Virus record (IMG/VR): IMGVR_UViG_3300025645_000037 | Coordinates: 1-64,000 of that record | From: a virus | Direction: 5' to 3' (one strand) | Length of the DNA: 64,000 nt | Part shown: piece by piece, positions 56,627 through 64,000 of the stretch | Position numbering within the stretch: position 1 is the stretch's first letter | Layout: the number at the start of each line of letters is the position of its first letter | Made by a program: the position numbers and the translations under genes | Notes under the pieces: model-generated | Seen by the model: the letters and a program-made list of their open reading frames with translations, nothing else | The model's database searches: none | Told to the model about the DNA's origin: nothing

Positions 56627-57805
56627 TTAGCTGAATGATACGTTACCGTTAGTAATAGCAACCTGACCAAGATAGTCAGCAGCGTTACCAAGCGATGATG
56701 CTGTGTTGTTCAACTCAACATAACCATAACGTGTCATAAATGACACAACTGGTTCGAATGTTGACGGATCAAGCACTGTACCGGAGCTCATTAGTGGGAT
56801 ATATGGGCAGTAGAACGCTGGCGCGTCGCTTTCTGTTGATCCTTTATAACCAATAAGAACACCTGTAGCGTCTGATGCATATGTGTCAACATATACGCGC
56901 ATTGCGTTGTTAAGTGTACCAGCAAACTTTGTATTTGTTGGTGCTTCGAACGAACCTTCTGTAGTACGAGCAAATGCCGAAGTAGTTGCTGACTGTAGAA
57001 TTGTAAGTGCAAATGGGCTAACAACTGCGTAGTTGCCTGCGCCACGACGTGTACGCTGAGCGATGATGTTTGATACACGGTTGATTTGAACAGCTAGAGC
57101 AGCGTGTTCGTCACCAACGAATGTAGCAGTACCAGATACCGCAGCTTGGTCGTATGTTTCAGAAGCAGCACCTGCAAGCGAACGAAGTGAAGATAGTACT
57201 TCACGGTCAATCTCTGCTGTGATTTCCTGTGCAAGAGCAGCCATTACTTCTGCTTCTACGTCGATACCGTGCTGTGACTGAGCATCTTGTGCAGATTCAA
57301 AAGTCCAACGTGCTGATAGCTTACGAGTTTTAGCTTCAACAGTCTGCTTTAGGATCTGGATGTTCATACGGTTACCAGCTAGGCCTTCTAGAGACGCAGT
57401 TGGTGCAGCCTTATCATCAGCAGCGTTACCGGAGTAACCTTCTGCAATCTTGAATGGGCTTAGTGCCTCTTCGCCAGCAGTAGTATCAGTACCGCCTGTG
57501 CTGTTAAACGAATCCGCATAACGTACACGTAGCGTGTGGATCTGACCCACAGGACCTGTCATTGGCTGAACACCAACAAGTTCGTTTGCAATCACAGTCG
57601 GCATTACACGACGGATGACTGGAAGAATAACACGGTTAAGTGTTGCGATGTTGCCTGCGCTTGTAGCGCCTGCTGTTGCTGTTTCTGCAAGATAATTACG
57701 AGTGTTCTCAAGTGTTGTTGCCATAACGGATTTTTTAGTTCCGTGTAGACCTTCAAGTAGAGCACCCTTAGTTTCCTGCCAGCGGCTTTCTAGTAGTTCT
57801 GACAT
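56627..57805 (-). CDS. 23: Major capsid protein (T4 gp23-like)
   Basis: 392 aa; T4 gp23 is 521, but marine T4-like versions are shorter. SRWQETKGALLEGLHGTKKS near the start, NRVILPVIRRVMPTVIANEL, VGVQPMTGPVGQIHTLRVRY, EITAEIDREVLSSLRSLAGA and YCPYIPLMSSGTVLDPSTFE near the C-terminus are classic. The N-terminal part is probably removed by gp21 during maturation. RBS AAGGAGAT; strong terminator after the gene. Confidence 0.95.
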   Translation of the reverse strand: MSELLESRWQETKGALLEGLHGTKKSVMATTLENTRNYLAETATAGATSAGNIATLNRVILPVIRRVMPTVIANELVGVQPMTGPVGQIHTLRVRYADSFNSTGGTDTTAGEEALSPFKIAEGYSGNAADDKAAPTASLEGLAGNRMNIQILKQTVEAKTRKLSARWTFESAQDAQSQHGIDVEAEVMAALAQEITAEIDREVLSSLRSLAGAASETYDQAAVSGTATFVGDEHAALAVQINRVSNIIAQRTRRGAGNYAVVSPFALTILQSATTSAFARTTEGSFEAPTNTKFAGTLNNAMRVYVDTYASDATGVLIGYKGSTESDAPAFYCPYIPLMSSGTVLDPSTFEPVVSFMTRYGYVELNNTASSLGNAADYLGQVAITNGNVSFS

Positions 57806-57815
57806 TATGATCTCC

Positions 57816-58916
57816 TTATTTCAATCCAGCAAGTCTACGTAAATCAACTACGTTCTCATTGCTTGTACTACTGGTTTTATTTGTGTTTTCGCGATTGCCT
57901 GTGATAGATGTGCCTTCATTTAGTTGTGCCTTTTGCTTGGCCGGAGTGCTCTTACCTTCGTTTAGAACGGATGGCAAGTATCTGTCAAACGAAGCACGAA
58001 GCTTCACTGTTTGAACTGATTCCAGTAAGTCTGTCATAATTTCGCGCTGTGACTTTGAAAGAGGTGATACTAGTTCATTGATAGTGTCCTTGCGGCTTTG
58101 ACTTTCAACTAATAGTGTCTTTTCTTTCGCTGCGCTTTCAGCGAGTAATTTTGCTTTTGAAGCGAATGTTTTTGCTTCTGCAATCTGCTTATTCTTGGTG
58201 TTAATAACCTTAAGTAGTTGTGCAGTTTCTGACTTCTCGTTTAAGTAACTAGAAGTATATTCGTTAGCAAACGCTTCAAATATTTTACGACCGAAGTCGT
58301 TCTTTCGTGCAAGCTCGATGTCTTCCTTAAGCTGTGTCATTTCACGGTTAAGTGATTTTGAAACAGTTTCGGAAACAAGCGTTGCGCTTCTTTCAACAAA
58401 TGCCTTTTTGACTTTGTTGAAGTGTGCTTTACCCTCGCGGATTAAGCGAACCTTAGTTTCTGCTAGGTCCTGTTTGTCCTCCATAAACTCATTGATTTCT
58501 TTAGCCAGTGACTCGATAATGAATTCTTCAAGTTTAGCAAAATTTTGAGCCATCAATTTTTGGTCCTCGTGGAGGTCCTTGATTTCTTCAGATAGTTGCT
58601 TAGTAATAAACTTGTTAACAAGCGCTGCGTTCTCACGCATTGCTACTGCATACTTTGCTTTTGCTTCTGCAAGTTGATTACGATCATCCTTAAGTTCTGC
58701 CATCTCTTCAGTTAGGCGTTCCTCAAGCATTGATTCAATGGCCTCAACCATTGTGCTCTTGTCGTGTTCATACTTTTTTGCAAATTCTTCGCGAAGTTCT
58801 GCTGTTGCTTGTAAGCGATTTTCTTTAATTTTCGCGTTCCAAGCTTCTTCAATATCAGTTCTGATCTCTTCAGAAACCACATTGTTTTCAAATAGAGTTT
58901 TTAGTGCATCCAACAT
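57816..58916 (-). CDS. 22: Prohead scaffold protein (T4 gp22-like)
   Basis: 366 aa; T4 gp22 is 269. Almost wholly helical and charged, with heptads over residues about 40-280 (for example ELKDDRNQLAEAKAKYAVAM). The end (ENVVDLRRLAGLK) shares its LAGLK tail with the 890-aa and 277-aa packaging-region proteins. It forms the inner core on which gp23 assembles and is then cut by gp21. RBS GGAGAG. Confidence 0.82.
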   Translation of the reverse strand: MLDALKTLFENNVVSEEIRTDIEEAWNAKIKENRLQATAELREEFAKKYEHDKSTMVEAIESMLEERLTEEMAELKDDRNQLAEAKAKYAVAMRENAALVNKFITKQLSEEIKDLHEDQKLMAQNFAKLEEFIIESLAKEINEFMEDKQDLAETKVRLIREGKAHFNKVKKAFVERSATLVSETVSKSLNREMTQLKEDIELARKNDFGRKIFEAFANEYTSSYLNEKSETAQLLKVINTKNKQIAEAKTFASKAKLLAESAAKEKTLLVESQSRKDTINELVSPLSKSQREIMTDLLESVQTVKLRASFDRYLPSVLNEGKSTPAKQKAQLNEGTSITGNRENTNKTSSTSNENVVDLRRLAGLK

Positions 58917-58929
58917 GTTTTCTCTCCTT

Positions 58930-59562
58930 TCATTGGAGACCCTTGATCAAGTTGATCAACGATTCTTTGAGATACTTTTGTGCCTTAGGGTCTTCTTTAG
59001 TTGCCTGTGCTAGTGTATATGCCTGATACCCACCTCGAGTGTTCATTAAGTGCTCATAAATCGGAGTGGGGTATGCACCCGGAGCGCTTGGTTGTGCGAC
59101 GACGTCCACGGTGATGATCTCAAAATCTGAAACCTCACCGCTTCCGTCCTCTTTAACATTGCCACTACCGCGTGATGAAACTCCTAGCTTAACTCCGCTT
59201 TCAAACATTGTTGAAACTAGTTTTCCCATTGGTGTCGGTAGTATCTTCAGTTTACCGTAACCGTTTGCTCCATCCATCCACATTTCTGTGATCATATGAG
59301 ACACTCGGTCTAGGTTTATATTAAGGCCATCTGGATGATCAACTTCCCCGAGGACTGAATAACCTCCAGTAACTTGGTCGTTAAGAGTTTTGACAGCCCT
59401 GCCAATCTCATTCACAGGGTACACACGTTGGTTTGCATTACGCACACCACCTTGGATACAAATACCTTTAAGGTATAGATCCTTGCCGCCCTTTGCGTTA
59501 TCAGCAGACTCAACAACCAAATTAGCTTGGTCCATCGTCAATGTCTCTCGTAAAAAGTTCAT
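58930..59562 (-). CDS. 21: Prohead protease (T4 gp21-like)
   Basis: 210 aa; T4 gp21 is 212. GYSVLGEVDHPDGLNINLDR (near 68-87, catalytic His), GVSSRGSGNV (near 127-136, nucleophile Ser) and DFEIITVDVVAQPSAPGAY (near 147-165) are the herpesvirus-like protease signature. It matures the head by cutting gp22, gp23 and other core proteins. No strong RBS; 12 bases after the acidic gene. Confidence 0.9.
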   Translation of the reverse strand: MNFLRETLTMDQANLVVESADNAKGGKDLYLKGICIQGGVRNANQRVYPVNEIGRAVKTLNDQVTGGYSVLGEVDHPDGLNINLDRVSHMITEMWMDGANGYGKLKILPTPMGKLVSTMFESGVKLGVSSRGSGNVKEDGSGEVSDFEIITVDVVAQPSAPGAYPTPIYEHLMNTRGGYQAYTLAQATKEDPKAQKYLKESLINLIKGLQ

Positions 59563-59574
59563 CTATTGATCGCC

Positions 59575-60585
59575 TTACTTCTTGCTACCGATAAGTGATT
59601 TCTTATCAGGAGCAGTTTCAGCAGCGCCCTTCTTTTCAGTTCCGTGGCCCTTAGGCATTGGCTTCATAGATTTTGCTGCTTTACCGCCTGGCACATTTAC
59701 ATTACCATGCGAATCTTCTTTTTTGTTTTGGTCATTAAGAGCTGCGCCTTTAATGTTACCTTTGTTTGCTTCAACACCTGCTTCGGTACCAGATTGATTA
59801 ATGTTCGACGCAGTGCCGCCCATGTCATTCTTGCCTGCTACTGACGACTTAGTGTTAGCACCAGGTGCTTCACTCTTTAGTTCGCCGTTGTGATCAAGTC
59901 CGCCGCCTTTGCCGACTTTTTCTACATACTCACGCATTGTTTCTGACGCTGACTTCTGATGTTCGTCGACTTCTTCGTCTTCGTCTTCATCTTCGAATGC
60001 AAAGTTTTCGTAACCTTCTTCAGTTTCGTCTTCGTCGCCTTCTTCGTCACCCATGTCCATGCCATCTTCGTCGTCGCTGTCCATGTCCATTTCGTCTTCG
60101 TCGTCGCCGCCGCCCATGATTTTGTCAAATTCAGCTTTTAGATCTTCTAATGCATCCTCAAGGTCTTCAACACGATCTTCAACATCGTCTTCTTCACCTT
60201 CGTCTTCGTCGTCACCGCCGAATGGATCATCTTCACCTTCTTCGTCGTCATCGTTACCGAATTCAACGTCGCCCATCATGTCGTCTGCAGGATCTGCTTC
60301 AACTTCAAACTCGTCTAAATCAAAACCTTCGTCAAGATCTTCGTCGTCTTCGTCTACTTCTTCATCATCTGCTTCGTCAACTTCTTCGTCGTCGTCTGAC
60401 TCGTCAACTTCTTCATCAGTTGCTTCGTCAACTTCTTCGTCATCTGCTAGATCGTCTTCTAGGATGGTTTCATAAATTGTACGCGACTGTTCTACAACAA
60501 TCTCGTGGAATAGCTCTTCTGCTCCCTTGCGGTCTTCCGCAATAAGAAGTTCAAGCATTCTTTCAAACTTTTTCTTATCTGCCAT
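59575..60585 (-). CDS. Highly acidic prohead-core-type protein
   Basis: 336 aa from ATG 60585 (MADKKKFERMLELL; AGGAGA upstream; an in-frame ATG at 60633 lacks a site). Residues about 45-215 are almost all Asp/Glu (EVDEATDEEVDESDDDEEVD and more), the last third is Gly/Lys-rich (GGTASNINQSGTEAGVEANK). T4 has small acidic core proteins gp67/gp68 in this place; this is much larger. It probably fills the prohead core and may be digested by gp21. DNA repeats (gaagaagtcgac-like) reflect the codon pattern. Confidence 0.65.
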   Translation of the reverse strand: MADKKKFERMLELLIAEDRKGAEELFHEIVVEQSRTIYETILEDDLADDEEVDEATDEEVDESDDDEEVDEADDEEVDEDDEDLDEGFDLDEFEVEADPADDMMGDVEFGNDDDEEGEDDPFGGDDEDEGEEDDVEDRVEDLEDALEDLKAEFDKIMGGGDDEDEMDMDSDDEDGMDMGDEEGDEDETEEGYENFAFEDEDEDEEVDEHQKSASETMREYVEKVGKGGGLDHNGELKSEAPGANTKSSVAGKNDMGGTASNINQSGTEAGVEANKGNIKGAALNDQNKKEDSHGNVNVPGGKAAKSMKPMPKGHGTEKKGAAETAPDKKSLIGSKK

Positions 60586-60698
60586 TTTTAAATCTCCTGT
60601 AAATGGGGTTAATACCTTTAGCAAGGCTGTCAACTAATACTTATAGAGATTTAGATAAAGGGGTGGGAAACGGTGCCAAAACAGCCCATTTTTGTATT

Positions 60699-61415
60699 TC
60701 ACCGTGAAATGTTAAATTGTTTCATGAATTTTTCGACAGTAATGTGTTCTACATTGCTTAATCGTAATAACTCAGGAGGAACAAAGTCATTTGGTCTTAT
60801 TACTCTTATATATCTCGTTTTGTTATTTTTTTCAACAGTGATCGCAGTTTGTCGAAGCCAATTTCCATAATAAGTTGCACGATCTTTAGATCTCTTATAG
60901 TTTTTTGTGTCTGCAAACATATTATTAATTTTATCTTGGAGACCTTTGTAGTCAAACCCGAGAATATATATTTCTTGAAAGCCATGTCGTGATGCCATAT
61001 CAAGTGCAGTAGGTCCTGAACTCCATCCTTTAGGAGGATCAAAGAAGTTTAAATTTTTTATGCTACTGTATACTTTGTTTGGGTTTGTCCAAACTTGATT
61101 ATTCATTTGATAACCGCTTTGTGCTATCTCTAAAACCATTTTAGTGTCAACTGCTACTAAAAAATCAGGATTAAAGTCTCTATACACTGCATTACAGGCA
61201 TATACTGTGCCGCGTTCCTTTAAATCAGGCAAAGGAACGTGCTCTCTTGAAGTACCATTACCTAAAACAAATGCAATAGGTGCGTTACTATTAGCATTTG
61301 TTTTAGGTTTTGATGTTGTGTCTATTTTAGGGTGTTGTGCGTTTTCTTTTCTTCGCTCTGCACGTATGCGATGCCATTCCTCTTTGGTATAGAGGCGTTT
61401 GTCTACCTTAGTCAT
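60699..61415 (-). CDS. Glycosyltransferase-like protein (MptE/DUF115 type) in the head operon
   Basis: 238 aa from ATG 61415 (MTKVDKRLYTKEEW), one base after the previous stop. AFVLGNGTSREHVPLPDLKE (about residues 49-68) and VYACNAVYRDFNPDFLVAVD (near 71-90) match the G-N-G-x-S... N-x-x-Y-R... D-x-x-x-x-x-D order of DUF115/6-HMP-like sugar-transferase proteins, and GPTALDMASRHGFQEIYILG follows. It may modify the capsid. 113 bases separate it from the acidic gene, in which I see no further feature. Confidence 0.55.
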   Translation of the reverse strand: MTKVDKRLYTKEEWHRIRAERRKENAQHPKIDTTSKPKTNANSNAPIAFVLGNGTSREHVPLPDLKERGTVYACNAVYRDFNPDFLVAVDTKMVLEIAQSGYQMNNQVWTNPNKVYSSIKNLNFFDPPKGWSSGPTALDMASRHGFQEIYILGFDYKGLQDKINNMFADTKNYKRSKDRATYYGNWLRQTAITVEKNNKTRYIRVIRPNDFVPPELLRLSNVEHITVEKFMKQFNISR

Positions 61416-61416
61416 G

Positions 61417-61662
61417 TTAGATAGCTTCTTCAGCCGGTGGCGCTCCGTACATTTGACGAACAAAAACTAAATCTTTTTCAGATTCTTCTTGATGTAGTTC
61501 GTTTGCTTTGCGAATCTTGTTGATAGCGCGTAAAGTTAGCTTTGTTTTACGAGTATCATCGTATTGCATTGGAGATTCGTCATCTCTCGGGCTATAAAGC
61601 TTGCTGTCAGTGTTTTCCATTGACTCTTTATCAAAATAAAATAGTTCACGTAGTAATGGCAT
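61417..61662 (-). CDS. Small conserved protein between portal and core genes
   Basis: 81 aa. MPLLRELFYFDKESMENTDS, DDTRKTKLTLRAINKIRKAN and KDLVFVRQMYGAPPAEEA; basic helical middle. In T4 the gp67/gp68 core genes hold this place next to gp20, and marine phages keep a protein of this type. A core or portal-adaptor role is likely but unproven. Late box with the CAAT spacer lies directly before its ATG. Confidence 0.6.
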   Translation of the reverse strand: MPLLRELFYFDKESMENTDSKLYSPRDDESPMQYDDTRKTKLTLRAINKIRKANELHQEESEKDLVFVRQMYGAPPAEEAI

Positions 61663-61666
61663 ATTG

Positions 61667-61674
61667 TATTTACC
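61667..61674 (-). promoter_or_regulatory. Late-type promoter (GGTAAATA), 4 bases before the ATG
   Basis: Minus strand GGTAAATA then CAAT then ATG 61662; the box ends at the portal stop. Identical spacer to 35533 and 41186. Confidence 0.5.
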
Positions 61675-63435
61675 TTAAATATTTATTTCAGAGCTGCCTG
61701 GTGCTGCGCCAGTACCTTGAGCTGGATCAGTTGCTGACGTCGGACCTTCGCCCATTCCTGCTTCCATGCCCGTTTCGTCACCTTCTAGTTCTGCATCAAG
61801 TCCGCCCATATCGCCTTCGAGACCGGCACCAGTAACTCCGGCACCGCGCATTTCTGCATCAGTGTCTGTTGGCATTGCGTCAAGCAAGTCGTCATTTTCT
61901 TCTTTCCAAAGACGTTCGTTCTCTGCAACTTCTTCGTCTGTTAAGCCTAAGTAACGTTTCATAGCAAATCTATTTGAAATAAACGGAACAGCCATCATTT
62001 GTGTAAATGTTGGGATTCTTGCGTTATCTAATTCACTTTGTCTGTATGCTGCAAAGTTCTGCGGCGGTTGGAATTGCAGTCCGAACATTGATGTATCAAC
62101 GTTTAACCCTTTTTCTAACAAGTAACGCTTAAATTCTGTGTCGATTGCTTCTGTGAGCAAACTTTGTAGTCTCTCACAATAAGTGTTAAAGCGTAATTCT
62201 TGAATATATGCTGTACCAACACGACCATCGTTGTATTGTGCTGCCGAGTCGTCTGCACCTGTTGGCAAGTACGACGAAGGAATGCGCAAACCACGGACCA
62301 TTTTATTAGTAAAGTAACGCAAGTCGTCAATCTCACCAAGGTTTGTACCGCCTGGAAGCGTTTCAACCTTTGATCCGCGTCCTTCAGCAGTTTGCGGGAA
62401 AAAGTAATCTTCATTAATTGACAACGGATTATAAGAACTGTCAATAACACTCTGGCCGCCGCCAGTCTGACTGGGTATACGTCGTTGGTGTATTTCGTTT
62501 TTTACGCGCTCAACGAAGCTCATAGCCATGTGGGTTGGCATGTTACCTACATCAACGTAAAAGACTCTACGTTCAGGCGCACGTTGTACACGATAAATGA
62601 TGATCGCATCTTCTAGCAATTCTTTCTGCTTGTATACTTTAAATACAGTCTCTAGCAATGAATTTCCAAAAGGAAAATTCTTATCTAGGCCTTCACTTAG
62701 TGACAGGTGCACAATATGCTTTGCATCAATTGAAATTTCACCGTCTTCTACTTGGAAACGCGAACCAGTGCTGCCTGCACCTGGCGATCCGGTCATTTGA
62801 CGATTGTTCGGTTGTTGGAAACCGCCGGCTGAGCCGCCACCTGTTACGCCGCCTGTTGTTTGAATTGGGTTTGTAGCTACCATATGTTTAAAATTAAGGT
62901 TAACGTCCTTGATAACATATTGTTCTGCTTCTTTGCCTTCGCTTTCGTTGACAATAATGCGTACTACGTTGCCCGGATCAATGTGAAACCACTTTTTTGT
63001 TTGTGGATCACGAAGGAAAAAGGCGTCACCGTTCTTAAACACATTCCTTACAATACGGAACATACGTGTTTCGAACTTTTGAAGCTTGCACCATTGCTTA
63101 AGGTATTGGTTGATTACTGTTGTTTCTGACTGAGTTGCTTTTTTGTAAAAATCAAGCATAAATGGAGTATTATTCGCTTCGTTCTTTTGTGTACAGAACT
63201 CTGCAAGGATATCAAGTGCAGCATTTACTTCTGAATCCATATCCATTGAATTATATTGACCGTATCTGTCAACGCGGTTTGGAGCACCGACATAAATGTC
63301 TGGCAGGTAAGAGGAATAATTAGTTCTTGCCGGTCCGGCACCAAGGCGACCGCGTCCGCTTCCACTAATCGGACCATAGTTGCTACCTTGTGTTCCGTCT
63401 GTGTTAACGGGGGTAAAATGTTTACGCCATGACAT
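61675..63435 (-). CDS. 20: Portal protein (T4 gp20-like)
   Basis: 586 aa; T4 gp20 is 524. PDIYVGAPNRVDRYGQYNSM and DSEVNAALDILAEFCTQKNE near the start, AFFLRDPQTKKWFHIDPGNV, RRVFYVDVGNMPTHMAMSFV and SSYLPTGADDSAAQYNDGRV are typical. C-terminal 90 residues are Gly/Glu/Ala-rich. It is the 12-fold ring for DNA entry, tail joining and prohead start. Starts 3 bases after the previous gene. Confidence 0.94.
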   Translation of the reverse strand: MSWRKHFTPVNTDGTQGSNYGPISGSGRGRLGAGPARTNYSSYLPDIYVGAPNRVDRYGQYNSMDMDSEVNAALDILAEFCTQKNEANNTPFMLDFYKKATQSETTVINQYLKQWCKLQKFETRMFRIVRNVFKNGDAFFLRDPQTKKWFHIDPGNVVRIIVNESEGKEAEQYVIKDVNLNFKHMVATNPIQTTGGVTGGGSAGGFQQPNNRQMTGSPGAGSTGSRFQVEDGEISIDAKHIVHLSLSEGLDKNFPFGNSLLETVFKVYKQKELLEDAIIIYRVQRAPERRVFYVDVGNMPTHMAMSFVERVKNEIHQRRIPSQTGGGQSVIDSSYNPLSINEDYFFPQTAEGRGSKVETLPGGTNLGEIDDLRYFTNKMVRGLRIPSSYLPTGADDSAAQYNDGRVGTAYIQELRFNTYCERLQSLLTEAIDTEFKRYLLEKGLNVDTSMFGLQFQPPQNFAAYRQSELDNARIPTFTQMMAVPFISNRFAMKRYLGLTDEEVAENERLWKEENDDLLDAMPTDTDAEMRGAGVTGAGLEGDMGGLDAELEGDETGMEAGMGEGPTSATDPAQGTGAAPGSSEINI

Positions 63436-63438
63436 ATA

Positions 63439-64000
63439 TTATATTTCTCCTCGAACCTTTTTAAGTCCGTCTATTATTTGTGTGTTTTGTGTTTGATTCT
63501 TTTCAAGCAAACCAACAACTCGCATCATTGTTGTATTTAAGCGTTTTACTTCGTCATTAGAGCCTGAGCTGGACCCTGCAGTAAGTCCTTCGAGTAATTG
63601 GCCTGCGTCTGCCCGTTTGTTACCAAAGAATCCATTGTTATCTTGCGCTAATTCGTCATTTAAGTTATCAAGCGACTGCCTAAGTTCATCTATTGCTTCT
63701 CTAAATGTGTCAATAGGTGATGCATCTAAGTTAAATTCTAATTGTTGCAAATCTTTCATTTGATCTGTTAATAGTGATAGATTTTTCGAATCTACGTTTC
63801 CTAAATTAGATAACGAAGTTGCTAAGTTTTCAAGATTTGATTCGCCTGACAGCAGATTTAAAATTCCGCTACCTGCAAGTTTAGTAAGTCCGAGACTTAA
63901 AGGACCTAATGATTCAGAAGCTTCATTAATTTTTTTTGAGTCAAGATTGGATATGTTTGTTAAACCGGTACTAATTTTTACAATCGAATCTGCAACTTTG
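63439..64000 (-). CDS. C-terminal part of a larger helical protein, cut by the right edge
   Basis: The frame stays open from 63439 to the window edge: 80 further in-frame codons precede the ATG at 63759. So this is the last 186 codons of a longer gene, not a 106-aa protein. Sequence is helical with Leu/Ser repeats (SLGPLSLGLTKLAGSGILNL, SLSNLGNVDSKNLSLLTDQM). Upstream of the portal gene; could be a large structural or tape-measure-like component. No family assigned. Confidence 0.65.
   Translation of the reverse strand, partial: KVADSIVKISTGLTNISNLDSKKINEASESLGPLSLGLTKLAGSGILNLLSGESNLENLATSLSNLGNVDSKNLSLLTDQMKDLQQLEFNLDASPIDTFREAIDELRQSLDNLNDELAQDNNGFFGNKRADAGQLLEGLTAGSSSGSNDEVKRLNTTMMRVVGLLEKNQTQNTQIIDGLKKVRGEI

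Noticed and set aside
60053-60545. Ser-rich and Arg/Leu-rich frames opposite the acidic gene
   Set aside because: They are antisense reflections of Asp/Glu codons in the real gene 59575-60585 and have no start signals.
1-64000. tRNA genes, prophage attachment sites, insertion sequences
   Set aside because: No cloverleaf-like segments, transposase motifs, integrase or terminal repeats were found in the intergenic gaps, all of which are shorter than 200 bases.

Overview
This window is about 64 kb of a T4-like myovirus genome of the marine (cyanophage/pelagiphage-like) type. The evidence is an almost complete set of T4-type core genes: gp41 helicase, gp61 primase, UvsW, UvsX, UvsY, gp32, gp16/gp17 terminase, gp4, gp13, gp14, gp15, gp18, gp19, gp20, gp21, gp22 and gp23. 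Many small conserved proteins typical of marine T4-like phages accompany them. The sequence is AT-leaning. No photosynthesis gene, tRNA, CRISPR array or integrase was seen here, so the host cannot be named; a marine Gram-negative bacterium is likely.

Layout. (1) 1-2764, + strand: a tandem array of seven paralogous genes (the first cut by the window edge) made of 23-residue MORN-variant-like repeats, each gene overlapping the next by the same 8 bases. (2) 2.8-12.7 kb, + strand: about 30 small early-type genes, strongly coupled by ATGA overlaps and driven by repeated sigma70-like promoters (TTGACA, about 17 bp, often TGC directly before a TAnnnT -10 box). They include an SPFH/prohibitin-like membrane protein, a cyclic-phosphate-processing receiver-domain protein, a pair of paralogs sharing a 71-bp identical palindromic block, and a set of small proteins with a common C-terminal motif. 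One late-type KTSC-like gene lies antisense inside this block. (3) 12.9-32.7 kb, mostly - strand: replication and recombination (gp41, carbamoyltransferase, primase, probable gp62, UvsW, UvsY, UvsX, gp32), peptide deformylase, a second MORN-like pair, and a cassette of glycosyltransferase-like and FkbM methyltransferase genes translationally coupled to uvsY. (4) 32.9-46.9 kb, - strand: packaging and tail (a large virion-type protein, gp17, gp16, gp4, tube initiator-like, gp19, gp18, dNMP kinase, gp13). (5) 47.0-50.1 kb, + strand: gp14, gp15 and a Nudix hydrolase. (6) 50.1-64.0 kb, - strand: fibre-like/virion surface proteins and the head module (gp23, gp22, gp21, acidic core-like protein, gp20), ending in a gene that runs off the right edge.

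Regulation visible in the DNA: early promoters as above, and T4-like late promoters (TATAAATA and variants such as GCTAAATA or AATAAATA) before structural genes. In at least six places the late box sits only 4-5 bases before the start codon, implying leaderless mRNAs. Strong hairpin terminators follow gp32, gp19, gp23 and the SPFH gene. Genes gp14 and gp15 appear to start at ATA and ATT codons.

The most unusual systems are the self-similar overlapping repeat-gene array (with its second copy at 17 kb), the 71-bp identical structured block in two diverged paralogs, the leaderless late-promoter architecture with non-AUG starts, and the sugar/carbamoyl modification genes embedded in the replication-recombination operons.
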